From: Gemmata palustris
GTDB taxonomy: Bacteria > Planctomycetota > Planctomycetia > Gemmatales > Gemmataceae
Assembly (NCBI RefSeq): GCF_017939745.1
Contig: NZ_JAGKQQ010000001.1
Location: forward strand, 6,463,299 to 6,527,298
Direction of reading: 5' to 3'
Length of the DNA: 64,000 nt
The position numbers were made by a program, and so were the translations under genes. How positions within the stretch are numbered: the stretch's first letter is position 1; each line of letters opens with the position of its first letter. Of the stretch, positions 9,845 to 20,055 are shown piece by piece. Below the pieces are notes generated by a model. It saw only the letters and a program-made list of their open reading frames with translations. It did not search any database and was not told the DNA's origin.

Positions 9845-10753
9845 ATGTTCGTGTGGCAAGCTCACAAAGGCTCCGTCCGGGCGGTCGCGTTCAGCCCGGA
9901 TGGAACCCGGCTCGTCACCGCGACCGGAAGTTCCCGGTCGGTCTCGTTGTGGAACCCGATCACCGGCGAGTTGGCTCGCAAGCTCGACCTGGGAATCCGG
10001 GACAGCGTCGCGCAGTCGGTCGCGTTCGCGCCCGATGCCCCGTTGCTCGCGGTGGGCATGTCCGGTTCGGTCCGCGTGTGGGACACGGTGAACTGGAACG
10101 AGATCGCCATTCTCACCCCCCGGGAGAAAGGGGGGAGCGACGGGTTCTTTGAAGTGGCGTTCGGCCGCGGCTCGAATCCGCTACTCGCGGCCGGTGCCAA
10201 GAACCGCGTGTGCGTTTGGGACGACGCGGGGCGGGTGCAAGCGACAGGCACGCGGTACCCGGACACGGAATTCGCGATCGGCAACGTGCCCTGTTTGGAT
10301 TTTTCCCCGGACAGTTCGCTCCTGGCGACGAACGGCCTCGCGAAAGCCAAGTTGTGGGAGTCGACAACGGGGAAGAAGGTCCGCGAGATCCCGCACACGC
10401 ATTCCTCGCACCCCGGCCCGATCAAGTTCTCCCCGGACGGCACGCACCTCGTCGTCGGGTACCGGAAACTCGTTTCGATCTACCCGATTACGGAACCCGA
10501 TGGGGAACCGGTTACTTGCACCGGGCACACACAACTGGTGTGGTCCGCGTGCTGGTCGGCTGATGGGCGTGCCCTTCTCACCGCGTCCAAGGACGGCACC
10601 GCACGGTTGTGGGAGCCATCTTCTGGCACGGAGCTGAAAACGTTCGAGTGGGGAATCGGCGAGATCCGCACGGCCGCGTTCAGCGCGGACGGGCTGTTGG
10701 GCGCGGCCGCGGGCAACGACGGGAAGGTCGTTGTCTGGGACGTGGACGCATAA
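9845..10753 (+). CDS. WD40 repeat beta-propeller protein
   Basis: 302 residues, preceded by a good ribosome site (GGAGGGTGAGCG before ATG). The protein is built of about seven WD40 blades: recurring units such as VRAVAFSPDGTRLVTAT, IKFSPDGTHLVVGY and AAFSADGLLGAAAGNDG, with WDVD at the very end. No signal peptide or membrane segment is visible, so it is probably cytoplasmic. WD40 propellers are protein-interaction platforms; no enzyme function is implied. It is the fifth member of a local family: four paralogues lie at 46284-50625 and all five end in a G-K/Q/R-V-V-x-WDxD motif. Its downstream neighbour is an LRR lipoprotein gene 86 bases away. Confidence 0.88.
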   Translation: MFVWQAHKGSVRAVAFSPDGTRLVTATGSSRSVSLWNPITGELARKLDLGIRDSVAQSVAFAPDAPLLAVGMSGSVRVWDTVNWNEIAILTPREKGGSDGFFEVAFGRGSNPLLAAGAKNRVCVWDDAGRVQATGTRYPDTEFAIGNVPCLDFSPDSSLLATNGLAKAKLWESTTGKKVREIPHTHSSHPGPIKFSPDGTHLVVGYRKLVSIYPITEPDGEPVTCTGHTQLVWSACWSADGRALLTASKDGTARLWEPSSGTELKTFEWGIGEIRTAAFSADGLLGAAAGNDGKVVVWDVDA

Positions 10754-10839
10754 AGCGCGAGAACCAGAGCCTTCCGCGACCGGCGCGGGTGTGGTTCAAT
10801 GGCTGCTTGGTCCCGTTCGCCGTCGCGAGAGCGTTTCAC

Positions 10840-12291
10840 ATGCGCGCCAACCGACAGTTCCCCTTTGTGGCGCTAGTTTGCTTCACACTCGTCGGATGCG
10901 GCGCAAAAGAGAACCGTCCCTCCCCGCGGGACCGGCCCGAGATCGAACTGAAAAGTGATCCGCCGGTTGTCGTTGTTCCCAAAGATAAAACGCCCGTCAC
11001 GCCAGCGGTTATCCCCCAACCCGAGCAAGTGCCCGTCACCGACGCAGACAAAGCCAAGCTGGAGGAACTCCAAAAGAAAGGCGCGAGCGTATTCGGCCCA
11101 CAGGCGACCGGCGGGTACATCATCGGGATCGACCGGGACGCAAACGCCTCTGTGTTGCTGCCGCTACTGAAAGGGCTGAAGGGCGTCATCGAACTGAGCA
11201 TCGAGAACGAGGCGCTGACCGATGAACACGTTCAGCACCTTGAGGGGCTCGAATACCTGGAGCGCCTGAGCCTGCTCCGGTGTTCCAAGGTGAGCGGGGT
11301 CAACTTCGGAGTGCTCGCAAAGCTCCCGCGCCTCAAAGTGCTCGCGTTCGTGGAGTGCCCGCTCACGGACGTGGCGTGCGAACCGATCGGCCTGTGCAAG
11401 AAGCTCGAAGAGGTCGCGTTCAACTCTTCGCGGATCACCGATGCCGGCTTGCACGAACTGAGCGGGCTACCGGCGCTGGTCGGCATCAGCCTGTACGCGA
11501 CCCCGGTTACCGGCTCTGCGTTCGCAACTCCGGGGTGGGCGAAACTCAAGTTCATTGAAGCGCCGAACGGGCAATTCGACGACGCGGGCCTCGAAGCCGT
11601 GTCCGGGTTGCCCGCCCTGGAGAGTCTGGACATTCGCGCAACGAGGGTGACCGATGCCGGTGCAAAGTACCTCGAGCGCGCGAAGAAATTGACCGACCTG
11701 AACCTCAATAACACTGCCGTCGGCGACGCGGGATTGGGCGCCATCGGAAAGTTGCCCGCGCTCAAGAAACTGCACCTCGAAGAGACGAAGGTGACCGATA
11801 CCGGCGTTGCTGCGCTCGGCGCAGTGAATACCCTTCGGGTGCTGAACCTGGAGAAGACTGCCGTTACTGGCGCCGCCTTCGCGAAGTTCGCACAACCATC
11901 GTCCCTGCGGAAGTTGAATCTCAACGACACCCAGTTCAGTGACGCGAACGGCCCGCACCTCGCACGGTTCACCGCGCTCACGAACTTATCTCTCACCACG
12001 TGTCCGGTGACGGATACCGGTCTGACCGCGCTCGGCACATTGAAGAAGCTCACTAACCTCAACCTCTCCAAGACGAGAGCCGGCGACGGCGCCGCGAAAC
12101 TCGTGGGCACACTCCCAGAATTGGAGATCGCGTCCTTCGACGGAACGCTGCTCACCGACGCGGGATTGAAGGACGCGGCGCGTGGGGCCGCGCTGAAGTT
12201 CCTGTACGCGCGCGACACGAAGGTGACGAAGCGGGGCGCGATCGAGGCCAGTAAGTTCGCCCGGCCCGGCGTGAAGATTGATGCGGGGTGA
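10840..12291 (+). CDS. Leucine-rich-repeat lipoprotein
   Basis: 483 residues from ATG 10840, chosen because it opens a lipoprotein signal peptide (MRANRQFPFVALVCFTLVGC, lipobox LVGC). A proline-rich spacer follows (about residues 25-65). From about residue 90 to the end there are roughly 14 leucine-rich repeats of about 24 residues, with the phrase VTDAG or LTDAGL recurring in each (for example RVTDAGAKYLERAKKLTDLN). This pattern is common in planctomycete surface proteins. The likely role is protein or ligand binding at the outside face of a membrane; no catalytic motif is seen. Longer upstream frames overlap the WD40 gene and lack a signal, so they were set aside. Confidence 0.87.
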   Translation: MRANRQFPFVALVCFTLVGCGAKENRPSPRDRPEIELKSDPPVVVVPKDKTPVTPAVIPQPEQVPVTDADKAKLEELQKKGASVFGPQATGGYIIGIDRDANASVLLPLLKGLKGVIELSIENEALTDEHVQHLEGLEYLERLSLLRCSKVSGVNFGVLAKLPRLKVLAFVECPLTDVACEPIGLCKKLEEVAFNSSRITDAGLHELSGLPALVGISLYATPVTGSAFATPGWAKLKFIEAPNGQFDDAGLEAVSGLPALESLDIRATRVTDAGAKYLERAKKLTDLNLNNTAVGDAGLGAIGKLPALKKLHLEETKVTDTGVAALGAVNTLRVLNLEKTAVTGAAFAKFAQPSSLRKLNLNDTQFSDANGPHLARFTALTNLSLTTCPVTDTGLTALGTLKKLTNLNLSKTRAGDGAAKLVGTLPELEIASFDGTLLTDAGLKDAARGAALKFLYARDTKVTKRGAIEASKFARPGVKIDAG

Positions 12292-12299
12292 CGGAAACG

Positions 12300-12330
12300 C
12301 GACACGCCCGGCCATGAGCCGGGCGTGTCG
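12300..12330. terminator. Bidirectional terminator-like hairpin
   Basis: Perfect 13-base arms CGACACGCCCGGC / GCCGGGCGTGTCG around a CATGA loop, placed between the convergent LRR and sigma-factor genes. There is no long T run on either side, so intrinsic termination is plausible rather than certain. Confidence 0.65.
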
Positions 12331-12353
12331 TTAGGTCTTGCGGGGGTGCGGGC

Positions 12354-13130
12354 TCAGTTCTGGTTGAACTCGCCCTTGCGCTTCGCGAGGTGAGCTTGCA
12401 GCCGGGCGACGATGCTCGAGTGCATCTGGCTCACGCGCGACTCGCTCAGGTTGAGCGTCGCCCCGATCTCCTTCATCGTCATCTCCTCGTAGTAGTAGAG
12501 GATGACGATGAGGCGCTCGTTGCGGTTGAGGCCGCGGGTCACGAGCTTCATCAGGTCGCGGTTCTGAAGGCGCCCGGTCGGGTCCTCGGCCTTCTTGTCC
12601 TCAAGGATGTCGATTTCGCGCACGTCCTTGTAACTGTCCGTCTCGTACCACTTCTTGTTGAGGCTCACGAGGTTGACCGCGGTCGCTTCGCCCAGGTGCG
12701 AATCGAGCTGTTCGAGCGGGATGCCGAGCTTCTCGGAGAGCTCTTCCGGCTTGGGCGGGCGGCCCAGGGCGGCTTCGAGCTGCTTGCGGCACGCCTCCAT
12801 CTTGCTCGCCTTGCTGCGGACCAAACGCGGCACCCAGTCCATCGTGCGCAGTTCGTCGAGCATGGCGCCGCGGATGCGGGGCACGCAGTACGTCTCGAAC
12901 TTGACTCCGCGGGAGAGGTCGAACGCGTCGATCGCGTCCAACAACCCGAAAACGCCGGCGCTGATGAGGTCGTCGAGTTCGACGCCGTCCGGCAAACGGG
13001 ACCAGATGCGCTCGGCGTTGTACTTGACGAGCGACAGGTACCGCTCGACGAGCCGGTTGCGCAGCTCGACGGTCGGGCGCTCGCGGTACTCCAGCCAAAC
13101 GGTCTGGATGTCCGTCTCGGTTTGGGTCAC
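12354..13130 (-). CDS. FliA/WhiG-type RNA polymerase sigma factor
   Basis: 258 residues, starting at GTG 13130, which has a strong ribosome site (AGGGAGGATT eight bases upstream) and gives the usual FliA length. An upstream ATG at 13232 would add unrelated sequence. Sigma region 2 is seen in LVKYNAERIWSRLPDGVELDDLIS and the following AGVFGLLDAIDAFDLSRG, with RGAMLDELRTMDWVPR just after. Region 3 (LEAALGRPPKPEELSEKLGI) and region 4 (LNRNERLIVILYYYEEMTMK, then EIGATLNLSESRVSQMHSSI) follow. Such factors direct motility, envelope or developmental genes. No anti-sigma gene is adjacent, so how it is controlled is not visible. Confidence 0.93.
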   Translation of the reverse strand: MTQTETDIQTVWLEYRERPTVELRNRLVERYLSLVKYNAERIWSRLPDGVELDDLISAGVFGLLDAIDAFDLSRGVKFETYCVPRIRGAMLDELRTMDWVPRLVRSKASKMEACRKQLEAALGRPPKPEELSEKLGIPLEQLDSHLGEATAVNLVSLNKKWYETDSYKDVREIDILEDKKAEDPTGRLQNRDLMKLVTRGLNRNERLIVILYYYEEMTMKEIGATLNLSESRVSQMHSSIVARLQAHLAKRKGEFNQN

Positions 13131-13849
13131 GATCAATCCTCCCTGATGAACGGCAAGTCGTTGGTCGCGCGTCCCGCACACCGGCCCCACCGCCCGGTGA
13201 GGGGCGTGAAGTGGTCCCGGTGTCCCCCGCACGGGCTACGCGATCAGACGGCCGCGATCGGTCTTCCGGTTCGTTCGGTTCAGGTGCCCGGCGGCTTCCC
13301 CTGCGCGCCGGGTACCTGTTGTGCCGAAGATGTTCGGAACGCGGCCGTGAGATCGTCGCGATCGTCAACGGCTTGCCCATCCCCCGAAGCACCAGAGCGG
13401 GTACACTCCGGCGCTTAAATGCACTATCGGCCACGGTCCGGTCGGCGGTGTAACGAAACCGCAGAATCCCTTGACCGACCCGAACCCCGCGCTCCGCCCA
13501 CCCGATGGAACCGCCGGCGCCGGAACGTCCGGAACGAGCCGGAGTACTGGCGCCTCGGGAACACAACTCGCAACCCGTTCCCCAACGGGCTAGCGGTCGC
13601 GGTGCTGGGCCGGGTTAAGCTGAAGGAACCTATGCCCGGTGAAGTGATCGATGTGAAGGGGAAGATTTACAATTCGCGGCACTCCTTACACACTGACTCG
13701 CGGCAAACGCCCGGTGTCGGTAAGATGTGCAAGACGGGTAGGGAGCCACCGGGCACCCGGGGTTTTACCCGGGTTGTTTTTGCGACCCCAGCGGGGCCGG
13801 GAATAGTCCGGGGTTTCAACCCCGGGCCGCGTTCCACACGGAGGACGTC
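13131..13849. other. Divergent intergenic region with two small hairpins
   Basis: 719 bases between the sigma-factor start and the M28 gene. No supported gene is seen. Two compact palindromes lie close to the M28 start: ACCCGGG-GTTTTA-CCCGGGT at 13755-13774 and CCGGGGTT-TC-AACCCCGG at 13808-13825. They resemble the repeat hairpins elsewhere in the window and could fold in the M28 leader RNA. Confidence 0.5.
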
Positions 13850-14908
13850 ATGAACCAGGTGTTCGGATGGGCGCTCGGGGCGACTCTGGTCGCGGTCGGC
13901 GTGGGCGGTCCACTCTGGTGGGTGACGCGCTCCAGTGCGCCCGAACCGGAGAAGGGACAACTCCCCACGATGGACGACGCCCCCGACCCCAACGACCCGC
14001 CGAAGAAGACCGAGTTCGGCACGGGCACCGACGATAAGGGCATCGAGGTCAAGTTCGATTCCGAACGGGCGCTCAAGTACCTCAAGCAGCTCTGCGACAT
14101 CGGCCCCCGCATCAGCGACACCGAGGGCATGAAGAAACAGCAGGAGCTGATTGAGGCGCACTTCAAGAAGCTCGGGGCCACCGTCACGCGGCAGGAGTTC
14201 AAGGCGAAGCAGCAGAGCCAAAAGAACCAGAACGACTTCGTGAACCTCATCATCTCGTGGCACCCGGACAAGGCCAAGCGCGTGCTCCTCACCACGCACT
14301 ACGACACCCGCCCGATCGCCGACCAGGAGGCCAACCCCAAGAACTGGACCAAGCCGTTCGCGAGCGCGAACGACGGCACCAGCGGCGTCGCGTTCCTGAT
14401 GGAACTGGGGCACCACATGAAGGATCTGAAGAGCGAGTACGGGGTGGACTTCGTCCTCTTCGACGGCGAAGAGTTCGTGTTCGAGACGAACCGGTTCGGG
14501 GGCGGGGACCGCTACTTCATCGGGTCCGAGCACTTCGCCGACGAGTACCTGAAGGCGAAGGACAAGCGGAAGTACAAGTACGAGGCCGGGGTGCTGTTCG
14601 ACCTGTTCGCCGGGAAGGACGCGGCCCTGAAGGTGGAACTGTACTCGTGGGACGCCGCGCGCCCGCTCGTGGACCAGATTTGGGGCGTGGCGAAGGCGGT
14701 CGGCGCGAAGTCGTTTAAGTACGAAAAGGGGTACGAGGTGCAGGACGACCACCTCGCCCTCAACCGCGTCGGCATCCCGACCGTAGACGTGATCGATTTC
14801 GATTACCCGCACTGGCACAAACTGACCGACACCGCCGACAAGGTCTCTGGTACCCAACTGGCCGAGGTGTCGAAGGTCATCACGACATGGCTCCAGAAGA
14901 TCAAATGA
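13850..14908 (+). CDS. M28 family metallopeptidase, glutaminyl-cyclase-like
   Basis: 352 residues with an N-terminal hydrophobic anchor or signal (about residues 5-25) and an acidic spacer. Zinc-ligand blocks of the M28/glutaminyl cyclase fold are visible in order: THYDTRP (about residue 147), ANDGTSGVAF (about 176), LFDGEEFVF (about 203) and YPHWHKLTDTADKVS near the C-terminus. The W-H-x-x-x-D ending is typical of glutaminyl cyclases, which convert N-terminal glutamine to pyroglutamate, but simple aminopeptidases share the fold. It is probably exported and membrane-anchored. GGAGG lies just upstream of the ATG. The next gene starts inside its stop codon (ATGA), so the two proteins are made together. 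Confidence 0.85.
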   Translation: MNQVFGWALGATLVAVGVGGPLWWVTRSSAPEPEKGQLPTMDDAPDPNDPPKKTEFGTGTDDKGIEVKFDSERALKYLKQLCDIGPRISDTEGMKKQQELIEAHFKKLGATVTRQEFKAKQQSQKNQNDFVNLIISWHPDKAKRVLLTTHYDTRPIADQEANPKNWTKPFASANDGTSGVAFLMELGHHMKDLKSEYGVDFVLFDGEEFVFETNRFGGGDRYFIGSEHFADEYLKAKDKRKYKYEAGVLFDLFAGKDAALKVELYSWDAARPLVDQIWGVAKAVGAKSFKYEKGYEVQDDHLALNRVGIPTVDVIDFDYPHWHKLTDTADKVSGTQLAEVSKVITTWLQKIK

Positions 14909-16059
14909 GCGTTCCGTCGCCGGGCGCGCCGGGGGCCGAGCGGCTCGCGGCGCGCCGCGCCGATATCGAAGCGAAGCAGGACCTCGTCGCCGGCGTGCTC
15001 GCCGAGATGGAGTGCGAGGCGGTGATCCTGCTGATGCCGGCGCACGTCTCCTGGTTCACGGCGGGCCTGAGCGCGCGGGGCCTGATCGCGGACTCCGAGC
15101 GCCCCGGCATCTTCACCAACGGCCGGCAGCGGTGGCTGCTGTGCTCGAACGTGGACACGCAGCGCCTCTTCGACGAGGAGCTGGACCAACTCGGGTTCCA
15201 ACTCAAGGAGTGGACCTGGTCCGGCGGGCGCTCCGAACTGCTTTACAACATCACGGTGGGTCACACGATCGCGGCGGACCGACCGTTCCCCAGCGTGCCG
15301 ATGGCGAACGACCGGTTGCGCCCGCTGTTGCGCGTCCTCTCGGCCTACGAACAGGAGCAGTACCGCGAACTGGGGCACGCGGTCGCGCACGCGGTCGAAG
15401 CGACCGCGCGCACCGTCCAGCTCGGCGACACCGAGGAGGAGATCGCGGGCCAGCTCGGGCACCGGCTGCTCCACCGCGGGACCGAGCCGGCCGCGCTCAG
15501 CGTGATCGCTGACGCGCGCGGGGAGAAGTTCCGCCGGGCCGGGTTCACGTCCGCACCGGTGGCCCGCACCTGTACCATTCAGGCGACCGGCCAGCGCGAC
15601 GGGCTGTTCGCCACCGCCGCGCGCACCGTGAGCTTCGGCCCCCCTCCAGACGAGTTCCGCTCCGCGTTCGGCCTCGCGGTGAAACTGGCCGCGGTCTACC
15701 GCTCCTACACGGCGCCCGGCGCCACGGTCGCGCCCGTGGCCGACGCGACCGGCATCGTCCTCGCGGACACGCCCTTCGAGTTCGACGTGCGGCTGAGCCA
15801 ACCGGGGTACGGGGCGGGGCGGTTCGCGGCCGAGGAGCTGCGCCGCGCCGGGCACGACGAGCCGCTCTCGGCGGGGCAGGCGGTCGTGTGGCAGCCGCGC
15901 GTCGGGCCGGCCGCGAGCGTCGATACCGTTCTGGTCACCGCGACCGGTCACGAGCCGGTCACGCCCCCGACCGACTGGCCCTTCAAGCGCGTCACCGTGC
16001 GCGGCGCAGCGCACGACATCCCGGACATGCTCGTGCGCCCCACGAGCGGCGAGGCGTGA
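14905..16059 (+). CDS. M24 (creatinase/prolidase)-like protein lacking metal ligands
   Basis: 384 residues from ATG 14905, which overlaps the stop of the M28 gene (ATGA); an earlier in-frame ATG at 14887 lies inside that gene. The N-terminal half resembles the creatinase N domain: residues around AVILLMPAHVSWFTAGLSAR and GIFTNGRQRWLLCSNVD. The C-terminal half has the M24 pita-bread pattern of helices (LRPLLRVLSAYEQEQYRELG) but I cannot find the usual Asp-Asp-His-Glu-Glu metal set or an HGxGH motif. It is probably a catalytically inactive relative, perhaps a binding partner of the M28 enzyme or a protein that binds small ligands. The family call is moderate; inactivity is inferred from missing motifs. 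Confidence 0.68.
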   Translation: MSVPSPGAPGAERLAARRADIEAKQDLVAGVLAEMECEAVILLMPAHVSWFTAGLSARGLIADSERPGIFTNGRQRWLLCSNVDTQRLFDEELDQLGFQLKEWTWSGGRSELLYNITVGHTIAADRPFPSVPMANDRLRPLLRVLSAYEQEQYRELGHAVAHAVEATARTVQLGDTEEEIAGQLGHRLLHRGTEPAALSVIADARGEKFRRAGFTSAPVARTCTIQATGQRDGLFATAARTVSFGPPPDEFRSAFGLAVKLAAVYRSYTAPGATVAPVADATGIVLADTPFEFDVRLSQPGYGAGRFAAEELRRAGHDEPLSAGQAVVWQPRVGPAASVDTVLVTATGHEPVTPPTDWPFKRVTVRGAAHDIPDMLVRPTSGEA

Positions 16060-16165
16060 GCCCGCACCGGTACCCCTACCAACCGGCGCGTTCGTGCCCC
16101 TTCTTCTCGTATAACCACTCCAGCCGGCGCGCTTTCTGCCGGCGCGGATCTTCAAGGAGAAGCAC

Positions 16166-16834
16166 ATGTCTCGCATGATCGGAGCGGTGGTCGTCGGGCT
16201 GTTCGCGGTGGCGGGGGCGCACGCGCACTTTCCGTTCATCGTGCCGGACGCGAAGGGCGAAACGGCTAAGGTCGTATTCAGCGACAACCTGGAGCCGGAC
16301 ACGGCCGTGAACATCGAGAAGATCGCGGAAACCAAACTCACGCTGCGCGACGCGACCGGGAAGGACGCGCCTGTGGAGTGGAAGAAGGAGGACGGGTTTT
16401 ACGCGGTGAACGTGCCCGGGAGCGGCGACCGCGTGCTGTTCGGCGTGACCGACTACGGCGTGCTCCAAAAGGGCGACGCGAAGCCGTTCAAGCTCGCGTA
16501 CTACCCGAAGGCGGTCATCGGCACCGCGGTCACGAAACCGGTCGGGGACAAGGTCGCGCTGGAAGTGGTCGCCGACGGTAAGCCCGGCGCGCTGCGGTTC
16601 CAGGTGCTGGCCGCGGGCAAGCCGCTGGCGAACTCGGAAGTGACCGTGATGCTCCCGGCCGGCGGGAAGAAGGCCGTGACGACCGACAAGGACGGCTACA
16701 CCCCGGTCTACGACGCGGCCGGGCGCTACGGCGTGTACGCGAAGCACGTCGAGGCGAAGGCGGGCGAGCACGCGGGCAAGAAGTACGACGAGATCCGCAG
16801 TTACGCGACGCTCGTGTGCGACGCGGCGAAGTAG
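16166..16834 (+). CDS. Secreted DUF4198-type protein
   Basis: 222 residues. The N-terminus is a signal peptide (MSRMIGAVVVGLFAVAGAHA) followed at once by HFPFIVPDAKGE, the opening typical of DUF4198 proteins, some of which are linked to metal (nickel or cobalt) uptake. The rest is beta-rich with a carboxypeptidase-regulatory-like segment near the end (AGKPLANSEVTVMLPAG, DKDGYTPVYDAAGRYGV). No catalytic motif is visible. AGGAG lies about eight bases before the ATG. The gene is alone, followed by a terminator-like hairpin. Its role in this organism is unknown, and no metal transporter sits next to it. Confidence 0.78.
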   Translation: MSRMIGAVVVGLFAVAGAHAHFPFIVPDAKGETAKVVFSDNLEPDTAVNIEKIAETKLTLRDATGKDAPVEWKKEDGFYAVNVPGSGDRVLFGVTDYGVLQKGDAKPFKLAYYPKAVIGTAVTKPVGDKVALEVVADGKPGALRFQVLAAGKPLANSEVTVMLPAGGKKAVTTDKDGYTPVYDAAGRYGVYAKHVEAKAGEHAGKKYDEIRSYATLVCDAAK

Positions 16835-16889
16835 CGAACGATACACGGCGGGCGTGAGATATCGACTCGCCGCACGGTAGTCAGAAAGA

Positions 16890-16915
16890 GGGGCCGCGAA
16901 AAGAATCGCGGCCCC
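16890..16915 (+). terminator. Terminator-like hairpin after the DUF4198 gene
   Basis: Perfect 10-base arms GGGGCCGCGA / TCGCGGCCCC around an AAAGAA loop, 55 bases after the stop. No T run follows, so efficiency is uncertain. Confidence 0.55.
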
Positions 16916-17384
16916 ATCGGACCCTTTCCAATCCGTTTCGCAGAAAACCACCAAAGTCCCTCGACCACTCGACGGCCCTTGCGCGGCTTCTGTGGTGCTC
17001 CACGGCCTGAAACTGCTTGTATTCTTCTGTTCAGTAGTGTGTAATTTGAGGTGTTGTGTCGGCTGGTGGAGCGGCGTCAGCCGAAGGCGGCGCGTCGAGG
17101 CGCAAATAGTTGTGGGCTAATTCACCCAATGTGCGTCCGAAATTGCCGTGGTGTCAACAATTGTTAGCGTTTCCCGCAAGGTGGCAAGGAAGTGTGCGGG
17201 ATCAAAAGACTTGTAGCGTCAGGAGTTGGCGCGATACGAGCCTCTGCAAATGCCCTAGAGCCCAAAAATGTTAGCAATTGTTAGCGTGGGACACGTGGCG
17301 CGAGTCGCAACCCGTTATCTCAAAATGAGATCGCCAGAGTTGAGGTGCTTTTGTGCGTAGCTCGCTGTGTGACGTGCGTGAGAT

Positions 17385-17413
17385 CACCGGCGCTCATTTT
17401 TTGAGCGCCGGTG
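17385..17413 (-). terminator. Terminator-like hairpin after the subtilase gene
   Basis: Perfect 12-base arms CACCGGCGCTCA / TGAGCGCCGGTG around a five-T loop, starting 12 bases past the leftward subtilase stop. There is no T tract after the stem. Confidence 0.55.
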
Positions 17414-17425
17414 GTTACAGACAAT

Positions 17426-19549
<2,124 letters not shown>

Positions 19550-19593
19550 GCTAAACCTTTGTCGAAACGACGGTGTTGTGTTAAGCAGATTAG

Positions 19594-19614
19594 TTTGGGT
19601 AGATAATACCCAAA
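19594..19614. promoter_or_regulatory. Operator-like palindrome upstream of the subtilase
   Basis: A perfect inverted repeat TTTGGGTA-GATAA-TACCCAAA lies about 45 bases upstream of the subtilase start, in the divergent region shared with the FG-GAP gene (19550-20055). The size fits a binding site for a dimeric regulator, but no cognate regulator is encoded nearby. The rest of the region shows no gene. Confidence 0.4.
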
Positions 19615-20055
19615 TCGAACAGAAGTGTACAGTCGCTCAAGAGCGAGTACCAGAGCGCTTCGCGAAAAACAGATAACAATCGTGTGCTGCAATGGGTGCG
19701 TTCGGAAGAACCGCTCGGGGCGTCAGGTGGCTGCGATTCTTCATAACGGGCCGCAATTGGGCGCCCGTCTAAGTGCCCGCGTGAATGCGCCTCGAGTTGT
19801 GACGCATGCGCCGTATAGTGGGTCGCGGTCGCCTATCGGAAGTGGTCCGGGGGATTCGGTCCTATTCGTTTGCGCGATTGTGCTCGCAAATGTGTGCGGC
19901 ACCGGCGCTGCTGTTTGGGCGGGCGCGGGGTCGGCCCGTGCCCCCAATTGTCACTATTTCTCCATTAACATCTCGGGAATAGTGGATATCCTGACTTTGA
20001 ATCTTGTTGCGATCGGCACCCAAGCTCGCTCCGCCGCTATATTTTGGAGGGATGT

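Larger units (their letters stand above)
16835..17425. other. Intergenic region with repeated TTGTTAGCG motifs
   Basis: 591 bases between convergent genes, with no gene seen. A hairpin lies at each end. The middle is less GC-rich and holds AATTGTTAGCG at 17159-17169 and again at 17276-17286, the second as part of CCCAAAAATGTTAGCAATTG (17261-17280) running on into TTAGCG. The reverse complement of that block recurs at about 32313-32340. Confidence 0.55.

Noticed and set aside
13667-14857. Leftward 396-residue open frame over the M28 gene
   Set aside because: Shadow of the M28 gene, which has zinc motifs and a ribosome site.
17385-17413. Classical intrinsic terminator with U tract
   Set aside because: The T run is in the loop, not after the stem, so it is listed only as terminator-like.
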